Assembly: GCA_029987045.1 (NCBI GenBank) | Contig: DALTWN010000079.1 | Span: forward strand, 1 to 5,227 | From: Methanocorpusculum sp. | Lineage (GTDB): Archaea; Halobacteriota; Methanomicrobia; Methanomicrobiales; Methanocorpusculaceae | Direction of reading: 5' to 3' | Length of the DNA: 5,227 nucleotides | Part shown: piece after piece, positions 1 to 4,389 of the stretch | How the letters are laid out: each line of letters opens with the position of its first letter | Numbering within the stretch: position 1 is the first letter of the stretch | The notes under the pieces: model-generated | The model's database searches: none | Told to the model about the DNA's origin: nothing | What the model saw: only the letters and a program-made list of their open reading frames with translations | Made by a program: the position numbers and the translations under genes

Positions 1-52
1 ATCCTAGAGCGTTTGGGACGCTTTGACCCCAGTTCGAATCTGGGCTGCCCCA
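1..52 (+). tRNA. tRNA-Pro (TGG anticodon), 3' part only
   Basis: The window opens inside the D arm, so roughly the first third of the tRNA is missing. The anticodon stem is 7-11 paired with 19-23 (four Watson-Crick pairs and one G-T). Its loop at 12-18 is TTTGGGA, which puts TGG at 14-16, a proline anticodon. The T arm is 28-32 paired with 40-44 (all five pairs match) around the loop TTCGAAT. Bases 45-51 are the 3' acceptor strand and A52 is the discriminator. The next bases are TTT, so CCA is not encoded and must be added after transcription, as in many euryarchaeal tRNAs. The missing 5' acceptor strand prevents checking the full cloverleaf. Confidence 0.93.
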
Positions 53-66
53 TTTCTTGTTTTTTT
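53..66 (+). terminator. T-rich terminator of the tRNA
   Basis: Straight after the discriminator base the plus strand reads TTTCTTGTTTTTT. Archaeal RNA polymerase stops at oligo-T tracts without needing a hairpin, so this is the likely 3' end signal of the tRNA transcript. It lies next to the stop codon of the converging small gene. Confidence 0.6.
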
Positions 67-425
67 CAGTTCTTTTCAGTATCATTTCCTGCACCACGGT
101 TCTGTTCTTCCGATTTCTGTCGTCTCCAGTCCGCGAGCAGTTCTTCGTACATCCGGTGATGTTCCGCCGTGTCCTGATACTCGATCTCTTTCCATACCTC
201 CATCTCGCTGATCAGTGCACCGTTTGAATCATAGATCCGCAGTATCGGCGTGTCCCACCAGGAAGACCGGACGTTGCCGACGGCGGGAGTATCGAGATCC
301 GTCAGTTCCGCATGCATCATATCCCAGTCTTCCTTCATTCCGATCATATACGACATGTGCGGGTGGACGCGGACGATCTCCTGGATCTTCACCGCATCGA
401 ACTGTCTGGCCTTGTATGTCGGCAT
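66..425 (-). CDS. Small protein of unknown function (119 aa), second gene of a minus-strand pair
   Basis: I do not recognise this protein. It is soluble in character, with no membrane segment or signal peptide and no cysteine. Residues 1-45 contain the segment VKIQEIVRVHPHMSYMIGM. A W-W-D-T-P stretch at 56-60 leads into a probable beta hairpin (ILRIYDSNGALISEMEVW, 61-78). Residues 85-105 look helical and the last 15 are polar and probably disordered. The start follows GGAG on the minus strand (439-436) with a 10-base gap, an acceptable ribosome site. The codon just before the ATG is an in-frame TAG. The gene lies 85 bases downstream of the recombinase-like gene on the same strand and has no clear TATA box, so the two are probably co-transcribed. 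Its stop is 13 bases from the converging tRNA. Length, composition and context support a real gene; function is open. Confidence 0.68.
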   Translation of the reverse strand: MPTYKARQFDAVKIQEIVRVHPHMSYMIGMKEDWDMMHAELTDLDTPAVGNVRSSWWDTPILRIYDSNGALISEMEVWKEIEYQDTAEHHRMYEELLADWRRQKSEEQNRGAGNDTEKN

Positions 426-510
426 CTACCTACCACTCCGGTCTCTGTACCGTATTTTCATGATCCGTTCTCCCATACGCATGTTCCTGCACCCTGGAGG
501 CAGAACCGCC

Positions 511-867
511 TCATTGCGTCCGGACACTGTCATGCGTCTCCTTTTCCGCATCGTTTTCACGACGCTGGAGGTATGACCGGTACATGCGGATGATATTGCG
601 CAGATACGTCCGGCGTTTGCTGGTCCCGATATCCCAGATGCTCTGGACATGACATGCCCGTATCAGCAGCAAATCGATATCGGCAACGCTGCAGATATCC
701 TCGTCCGTGATACCCGCCGTCTGCATCTTCAGAATCGGCGAGATATACCAGGACAGCATGGACGGTCCCGTATGCTGTACCGTGCGGAGCCAGTGGGCAT
801 ATTCCGGCATTTGTTCTGCAATCGACATCTTTCTTTTCTGTGGAATCTGCTTTTGTGTCATGGACAT
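511..867 (-). CDS. Small protein resembling the core-binding (SAM-like) domain of tyrosine recombinases (118 aa)
   Basis: The middle of the protein has the order of features seen in the N-terminal SAM-like domain of XerC/phage-integrase recombinases. There is a Y-A-H-W-L helix start (23-27), a G-P-S-M-L-S-W-Y segment (34-41, compare S-x-x-T-x-x-x-Y) and S-V-A-D-I-D-L-L-L (60-68). It ends in a helix T-S-K-R-R-T-Y-L-R-N-I-I-R-M-Y-R-S-Y-L (82-100), like the usual S-x-x-T-x-x-x-L-x-x-L-R-x-F-Y-x-Y-L. No catalytic domain (R, H-x-x-R, Y) follows: the protein ends in a polar tail at 118. It may be a stand-alone DNA-binding protein or an integrase remnant; this family call is by pattern only. I chose the ATG at 867 because a TATA box is centred about 30 bases before it, as for three other genes here. 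A GTG at 870 and an ATG at 861 are in frame. Confidence 0.72.
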   Translation of the reverse strand: MSMTQKQIPQKRKMSIAEQMPEYAHWLRTVQHTGPSMLSWYISPILKMQTAGITDEDICSVADIDLLLIRACHVQSIWDIGTSKRRTYLRNIIRMYRSYLQRRENDAEKETHDSVRTQ

Positions 868-892
868 CACTTCTACTGATTAAAAAAACTGG

Positions 893-900
893 GATATAAA
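893..900 (-). promoter_or_regulatory. TATA box of the minus-strand gene pair
   Basis: The minus strand reads GGGGGTTTATATCCC, a close match to the archaeal TATA consensus with a G-rich stretch just upstream where the BRE would be. Its centre (896.5) is 29.5 bases from the ATG at 867. Transcription would then start within a few bases of that codon, giving a leaderless message. Confidence 0.7.
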
Positions 901-914
901 CCCCCTACCATGTG

Positions 915-929
915 CCGTGGAAGTGCCCC
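915..929 (+). repeat. 15-bp direct repeat, copy 1
   Basis: CCGTGGAAGTGCCCC occurs here and again, without mismatch, at 1057-1071, 142 bases downstream. This copy lies 15 bases upstream of the TATA box of the minus-strand pair, a position where a regulator could act. Confidence 0.85.
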
Positions 930-969
930 GGATTACGTTTTTTCGTGTCATTTTTTCGGACTTTTTCAG

Positions 970-993
970 AAGATAAAACGACGATTTTATCTT
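970..993. repeat. Central A/T-rich palindrome
   Basis: AAGATAAAA (970-978) and TTTTATCTT (985-993) form a perfect 9-bp inverted repeat around the 6-base loop CGACGA. The centre (981.5) nearly coincides with the midpoint (984.5) of the outer inverted copies at 917-927 and 1042-1052, so the whole block is roughly symmetric. Confidence 0.75.
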
Positions 994-1041
994 TGATTTT
1001 TCACGATTACGAAGAAAAAATAGAGAAATTTTGAGATACGA

Positions 1042-1069
1042 GGCACTTCCACAAACCCGTGGAAGTGCC
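1042..1069. repeat. Perfect 11-bp inverted repeat (hairpin A)
   Basis: GGCACTTCCAC (1042-1052) and GTGGAAGTGCC (1059-1069) are exact reverse complements around the 6-base loop AAACCC. The right arm is part of direct-repeat copy 2. The left arm is an inverted copy of the same core. The structure could be a dimeric operator in DNA or a stem-loop in RNA from either strand. Confidence 0.9.
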
Positions 1070-1071
1070 CC
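1057..1071 (+). repeat. 15-bp direct repeat, copy 2
   Basis: This is an exact second copy of CCGTGGAAGTGCCCC (first copy at 915-929). It overlaps the right arm of hairpin A. Confidence 0.85.
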
Positions 1072-1074
1072 TGA

Positions 1075-1100
1075 CCTGCCGAACCGAGCCACCGGCAAGG
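1075..1100 (+). repeat. Hairpin B
   Basis: CCTGCCG (1075-1081) pairs with CGGCAAGG (1093-1100) in a 7-bp G/C-rich stem with one bulged A and an 11-base loop. It begins six bases after hairpin A ends. Confidence 0.5.
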
Positions 1101-1108
1101 GGTTTTGG

Positions 1109-1132
1109 AGGGGGGGTGAAAAACAGCCCCCT
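1109..1132 (+). repeat. Hairpin C
   Basis: A1109 and G1110-G1114 pair with C1127-C1131 and T1132. A small internal loop follows, then T1117-A1125 and G1118-C1124 close an AAAAA loop. It is the third hairpin in a 91-base stretch. Confidence 0.5.
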
Positions 1133-1197
1133 GATTCCGTTTCGGACAATACCGGTGGGTTGCCGCAGACGCGCCGGAGACCGGATTCCTTGTACGC

Positions 1198-1205
1198 TTT
1201 AAATA
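1198..1205 (+). promoter_or_regulatory. TATA box of the helicase gene
   Basis: TTTAAATA is centred at 1201.5, 30.5 bases before the ATG at 1232. Archaeal TATA boxes sit about 25-30 bases before transcription start, so the message should begin at or within a few bases of the start codon. No Shine-Dalgarno sequence precedes that codon. Confidence 0.7.
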
Positions 1206-1231
1206 GCAGGACGTTCCATTATCTGTTACTT

Positions 1232-3373
1232 ATGGGAACGGAACAGGACCATCGGCAGACACCGGAATTCGATACGAAACCGCTTCGTACCATCGACGAA
1301 CTGTTTCCGTACCGGTCATACCGCCCCGGCCAGCGGGATATGCTGGATGCAGCGTTCCGCACGGCCCTGGACCGGAAGATCCTGATGATCGATGCACCGA
1401 CGGGATCGGGAAAATCGAGTCTGGTTGTTCCGCTGATTGCCGCCGCGAAAGGCAGAAAGATCCTGATCGCGGTCCGGTCGAATTCCCAGCTGACGATCTT
1501 CCAGAACGAACTGGAACATGTCCGGATCGCAAAGGACCCGCATCTGAAATTCTCGTTCATCTACGGCAAACAGAACCTGTGTCCGTTCCTCGGCAGGAAC
1601 GTGTACCGGAAATGCCAGACCCTGCGGGAAGGCACCCGCGATTTCTTCGATTACATCCACGACCGGTATTCCTATGCAACAAATCCGCTGCAGACAGACG
1701 AATACCGGAAACTCATGAAAGGCGGTTCCAACATCTGTCCCTACTATGCACGCTATCTCCAGTCGAAGCTGAGCGGGACCGGCGGCGACAATATCCAGTC
1801 GGTCCAGGAGAAGATCCGGATCCTGCAGACGACGCTGATCCGTCCGGACGAGGTCCTTGCATTCGCCGACATCTACTGCCCGTACCAGCTTCTCTGGGAT
1901 GCCCTGAAGACGGACGACGTCATCATCCTGAACTATCATTATCTTCTGCGCGACGATGTCCGGGACGCTCTCATGAACGATATCGGCAACGAGGAATCAC
2001 AGGTCGTTCTCCTGCTCGACGAAGCACACAATATCGGCGAGATCCTCAAATCCATTCATAAACGGACCCTGTCGGAACGTACGCTCGCCACGGCCGAAAA
2101 ACAGTACCGGTATTTCCATGGAAAATGGGGGGATGTTCCCGGCACGGAAGAATCCGCAAAGATCATCGCCGGATTTTCCGCACTGTTCGCCGCGTACCGG
2201 TCACGTCCCGACCAGCATTCCCAATGGGAACTGCGGCCGGACGAGATATTCACGCAGATCCTCGGAAAAGAACCGGAAGAGAACGATATCTATCAGCTGC
2301 TGCACAACCATTTCGCGTTCGTCATGGCGATCCACGATGTCCTGAAAGAGGACACGTTCGCTCTCATGACCGTGCAGAACCTGCTCATCGAACTGTCCGC
2401 CATCACGGTGAAATCGGCAAAATATCTCTGTATCGAACGGAGCACGAAGACCGAGGCCGACGAAGAGGATCTGGATACCGAGGTCGTCAGCAGGTTCTCC
2501 GCGATGCATGACCGGCTGGTGTTCGAGATCCTCTATCTCGATCCGGGAGAAGCCATCCAGGACATCATTCCGCTGTTCCATTCCGCCGTCATGGCCAGCG
2601 GAACCCTCGCCCCCCTCGAATCATTCAAGCAGTACTATTTCGGTCTCGATATCCCGGTTTCCCTGCACAGCGTTCCCAACGCATTCCCGCCGGAGAACCG
2701 GCTGGTCCTTGCGACCGCCGACCTGACCTCGCTTTCTTCGCGGCGAAACGATATGGCTGAACGAACGCTGGAATACATCCGGAAATTCGTCAGGATTCCC
2801 GGGAACGTCGCGGTGTTCTTCACCTCGTACAGCGAAATGACGAAAGCAGAAGAAAAGTTCCGCGCCGGCTGCGAAAAACCGCTGTATGCCGAACCGAAGG
2901 ATCCGGCAACCGCACGGAAGATGATCGAAGAGTTCCGCCGTCTGCCGGAAACGGGAAGATCCGGAATCCTGTTCGCGGTCTGCGGCGGCAAATGGTTCGA
3001 AGGCATCGATTTCCGCGGCGACCAGCTGAAAGCCGCGTTCGTCACCGGGTTCCCGCTCGGCATATTCGACGGATACCAGAAGAAGATGAACGCATGGTTC
3101 GGCGGAAAACTGCTGAGCAGAGAACGGGGAGAATTCATCGCGTATTCTCTTCCGGCGCTGAACAAGACCGTACAGTCGCTCGGACGGGTGCTCCGCAACG
3201 CCGATGAGACCGGTATCCTGGTCCTCGGCGACTGGCGGTATCTGCAGGGAAGACTGCGCACCGGTCTGCCCGACTGGATGCAGAAGGAACTGCGGGTATG
3301 CACCCTGCAGACATTCGAAAAGGAAGTGGATACGGTTCTTGCCGGATGGCAGTCCCGTTCCGGTGAAAAATAG
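1232..3373 (+). CDS. Fe-S cluster DNA helicase of the XPD/Rad3-DinG family (713 aa)
   Basis: This is a superfamily 2 ATP-dependent DNA helicase, expected to unwind DNA 5' to 3' in repair or replication-conflict resolution. In order: Y-R-P-G-Q (30-34) before motif I; Walker A A-P-T-G-S-G-K-S (55-62); four cysteines C117, C128, C169 and C216 matching the Fe-S domain; N-Y-H-Y-L-L (234-239); the DEAH box at 263-266; the S-G-T-L-A-P motif (456-461); motif V-like G-K-W-F-E-G-I-D-F (586-594); and motif VI Q-S-L-G-R-V-L-R (648-655), whose arginines serve ATP hydrolysis. All catalytic motifs are intact. The context of C216 (C-P-Y, then N-Y-H-Y-L-L and DEAH-N-I) parallels eukaryotic XPD closely. At 713 residues it is longer than Sulfolobus XPD (about 550) and near the size of DinG and human XPD. 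The frame is open 67 codons upstream, but the TATA box at 1198-1205 and the repeats there favour the ATG at 1232. Substrate and partners are not shown by the sequence. Confidence 0.95.
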   Translation: MGTEQDHRQTPEFDTKPLRTIDELFPYRSYRPGQRDMLDAAFRTALDRKILMIDAPTGSGKSSLVVPLIAAAKGRKILIAVRSNSQLTIFQNELEHVRIAKDPHLKFSFIYGKQNLCPFLGRNVYRKCQTLREGTRDFFDYIHDRYSYATNPLQTDEYRKLMKGGSNICPYYARYLQSKLSGTGGDNIQSVQEKIRILQTTLIRPDEVLAFADIYCPYQLLWDALKTDDVIILNYHYLLRDDVRDALMNDIGNEESQVVLLLDEAHNIGEILKSIHKRTLSERTLATAEKQYRYFHGKWGDVPGTEESAKIIAGFSALFAAYRSRPDQHSQWELRPDEIFTQILGKEPEENDIYQLLHNHFAFVMAIHDVLKEDTFALMTVQNLLIELSAITVKSAKYLCIERSTKTEADEEDLDTEVVSRFSAMHDRLVFEILYLDPGEAIQDIIPLFHSAVMASGTLAPLESFKQYYFGLDIPVSLHSVPNAFPPENRLVLATADLTSLSSRRNDMAERTLEYIRKFVRIPGNVAVFFTSYSEMTKAEEKFRAGCEKPLYAEPKDPATARKMIEEFRRLPETGRSGILFAVCGGKWFEGIDFRGDQLKAAFVTGFPLGIFDGYQKKMNAWFGGKLLSRERGEFIAYSLPALNKTVQSLGRVLRNADETGILVLGDWRYLQGRLRTGLPDWMQKELRVCTLQTFEKEVDTVLAGWQSRSGEK

Positions 3374-3649
3374 TCAGTCGTCCGGCGACGGCCGGGTCTT
3401 TCTGCCGGTCATCGGTCCGAGCGTGATGAACCGCGCGAACGGCAGGCGTTCGAGACACTGCGGACACGATGCTTCCCGCATCCGTTCATCGGTCACATCC
3501 CATTCGTTCAGGATAAGGACCGGGACACAGCGGATGCCGCACAGGGTGATTCCCGCTTCGAGCGATTTCTTGCCGCAATACGCATGGGCATACCGGCTTT
3601 TTTCGCCGAATGCCCAGAAGATTTGAGTATCTGATTTAGAATCATTCAT
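3374..3649 (-). CDS. Small cysteine-rich, probable zinc-binding protein (91 aa)
   Basis: I do not know a named family for this protein. It has H-A-Y-C (22-25), L-C-G-I-R-C (36-41) and S-C-P-Q-C (61-65). H22/C25 plus C62/C65 could form one zinc ribbon-like site, with C37 and C41 as extra or alternative ligands. The segment C-G-I-R-C-V-P-V-L-I-L with later W-D-V-T-D-E lies between the knuckles. No membrane segment is present and the C-terminus is basic and polar. The ATG at 3649 is preferred to one 19 codons upstream because GAGGT (3663-3659 on the minus strand) precedes it by 9 bases. The stop codon TGA directly abuts the TAG of the converging helicase gene. A nucleic-acid-binding or regulatory role is possible but is only inference. 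Confidence 0.75.
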   Translation of the reverse strand: MNDSKSDTQIFWAFGEKSRYAHAYCGKKSLEAGITLCGIRCVPVLILNEWDVTDERMREASCPQCLERLPFARFITLGPMTGRKTRPSPDD

Positions 3650-3658
3650 GATTTTTTG

Positions 3659-3663
3659 ACCTC
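3659..3663 (-). promoter_or_regulatory. Shine-Dalgarno site that fixes the start of the zinc-protein gene
   Basis: The minus strand reads GAGGTC, with GAGGT nine bases before the ATG at 3649. It fits the archaeal anti-Shine-Dalgarno sequence. This is the clearest ribosome site in the window; most other genes here appear leaderless. Confidence 0.7.
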
Positions 3664-3694
3664 GTATACCATACTCTTCGCACTGCTCCGTTAT

Positions 3695-3702
3695 CATACA
3701 AA
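3695..3702 (-). promoter_or_regulatory. Possible TATA box of the zinc-protein gene
   Basis: The minus strand has TTTGTATG about 49 bases before the ATG at 3649. Transcription would start near 3671, leaving a leader of about 22 bases that includes the Shine-Dalgarno site. The match to consensus is weak. Confidence 0.35.
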
Positions 3703-3772
3703 GCATGGTCGCTCAGGTGGCGCAGGGGTGCAGGGGGTCACGCGGGTACCTGCAGAACAATCGAGAAATTTC

Positions 3773-3804
3773 AAAAAAAAAGAGGACTCTTCCGGAAGAA
3801 GAGT
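3773..3804 (-). terminator. Hairpin-plus-U terminator of the lipoprotein gene
   Basis: On the minus strand ACTCTTC and GAAGAGT (3804-3798 and 3792-3786) form a perfect 7-bp stem with loop TTCCG. CCTC and a run of nine T (3781-3773) follow. The first base of the stem overlaps the TAA stop codon. It resembles a bacterial intrinsic terminator; in archaea the T run alone may suffice. Confidence 0.8.
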
Positions 3805-4247
3805 TATGCCTGTTTCTTCAGGGAGAAGATACTGCTACTGTCCGCAAGCTTGGTCTTTGCGTCATCAAGAGATAATTCGACATCCGAACCGAAAAGCGTC
3901 AGGACATAGGTTCCGGCATCGGTCTTCTTCCAAGGAACCGACATCTCGGGTGCCGTGAATCCCAGCGCGGAAATCACCATCTTGCCGGATCCGTCAGCAT
4001 TCAGGTTCAGTTTCACATCCGCGAAAGACTTGAGGGCATCAAGGGTGACACCGCTCTTCTCCATCTCTTCCGAGAACTTGGAATCGAGTGCCGACGTTGC
4101 ATCCGCCAGCTTCGACATGTCAAGACTCCAGGTACCGACGATCGGCTCACTGGAAGTCTGGGGTGTCGAGGTACATCCGGCCGCAAGGACACAGCCGAGA
4201 ACGACCAGGGCGACAACACCCGCAAACGCTAATTTTTTCACATTCAT
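3804..4247 (-). CDS. Secreted lipoprotein, possibly lipocalin-like beta-barrel (147 aa)
   Basis: The N-terminus is a lipoprotein signal: M-N-V-K-K, a hydrophobic stretch (6-20), and a lipobox ending A-A-G-C with C25 as the lipid-anchored residue. A T/S/P/Q-rich linker (26-34) follows, usual for archaeal surface lipoproteins. The mature part opens with I-V-G-T-W-S-L (36-42), has a helical stretch (44-76), then strands with D-G-S-G-K-M (85-90), V-P-W-K-K-T-D-A-G-T-Y-V-L (104-116) and V-E-L-S-L (123-127). The G-T-W opening, D-G-S-G turn and W...Y-x-L rhythm recall lipocalin-like domains, but I cannot confirm the fold or a ligand. It should sit on the outer face of the cell membrane. The frame is open 36 codons further upstream, but the ATG at 4247 gives the signal peptide and has a TATA box 30 bases before it. 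The gene stands alone, with its own promoter and terminator. Confidence 0.87.
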   Translation of the reverse strand: MNVKKLAFAGVVALVVLGCVLAAGCTSTPQTSSEPIVGTWSLDMSKLADATSALDSKFSEEMEKSGVTLDALKSFADVKLNLNADGSGKMVISALGFTAPEMSVPWKKTDAGTYVLTLFGSDVELSLDDAKTKLADSSSIFSLKKQA

Positions 4248-4272
4248 ACAGACTAATGGTATACATTCTTCG

Positions 4273-4281
4273 TATATATAT
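4273..4281 (-). promoter_or_regulatory. TATA box of the lipoprotein gene
   Basis: The minus strand reads ATATATATA, centred at 4277, 30 bases before the ATG at 4247. No Shine-Dalgarno sequence is visible between them, so the message is probably leaderless or has a leader of a few bases. Confidence 0.75.
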
Positions 4282-4355
4282 CTGACATATCCTTCCATGA
4301 GGAGGCGGTCTGGTTCTGCCGGAGAGGAGAGAGGCTGCTGTATCCACTGAGTCAA

Positions 4356-4363
4356 TTTTAATT
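4356..4363 (+). promoter_or_regulatory. TATA box of the methylase gene
   Basis: TTTTAATT is centred at 4359.5, 30.5 bases before the ATG at 4390 and only 12.5 before the in-frame ATG at 4372. Transcription from it would start downstream of 4372, which favours 4390 as the start. It lies about 83 bases from the divergent TATA box of the lipoprotein gene. Confidence 0.6.
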
Positions 4364-4389
4364 AGTTCACCATGCAACGTTGTATATAC

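Larger units (their letters stand above)
868..1231. other. Non-coding divergent region rich in repeats and hairpins
   Basis: This 364-base stretch separates two divergent genes and holds both their TATA boxes. Bases 930-1040 are very A/T-rich, with runs of T then runs of A; the flanks 1056-1200 are G/C-rich. It contains direct and inverted copies of one 11-15 base sequence, a central palindrome and two further hairpins, listed separately. Both strands can be read open for some distance (plus frame from 1031, minus frame 1149-880). I regard neither as a gene, because the translated peptides are low in complexity and run through the hairpins and a TATA box. Confidence 0.7.

Noticed and set aside
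1..66. Attachment site (att) at the tRNA 3' end
   Set aside because: I looked for a second copy of the tRNA 3' half elsewhere in the window and found none. An integration at this tRNA is therefore not supported by the window alone.
426..482. In-frame TAG just before the ATG at 425, with an 18-codon frame upstream (pyrrolysine read-through or leader peptide)
   Set aside because: The upstream frame overlaps the preceding gene for most of its length and looks like chance. The ATG at 425 has its own GGAG. TAG also ends the helicase gene here, so it seems an ordinary stop.
915..1071. CRISPR array
   Set aside because: There are only two direct copies of 15 bp, 142 bases apart, plus an inverted copy, with no regular repeat-spacer pattern.
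880..1149. Minus-strand reading frame of 89 codons in the divergent region
   Set aside because: It covers the repeats, the palindromes and the TATA box of the adjacent gene. Its composition follows the A/T-rich and G/C-rich blocks rather than a protein pattern, and no ribosome site or promoter fits.
1116..1202. 28-codon GTG frame after a GGAGG sequence
   Set aside because: The GGAGG belongs to hairpin C and is only four bases from the GTG. The frame ends inside the helicase TATA box and the peptide has no recognisable features.
1031..1231. N-terminal extension of the helicase by 67 codons
   Set aside because: The frame is open but runs through hairpins A-C and the TATA box, and the peptide is low in complexity. 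The helicase family begins close to the ATG at 1232.
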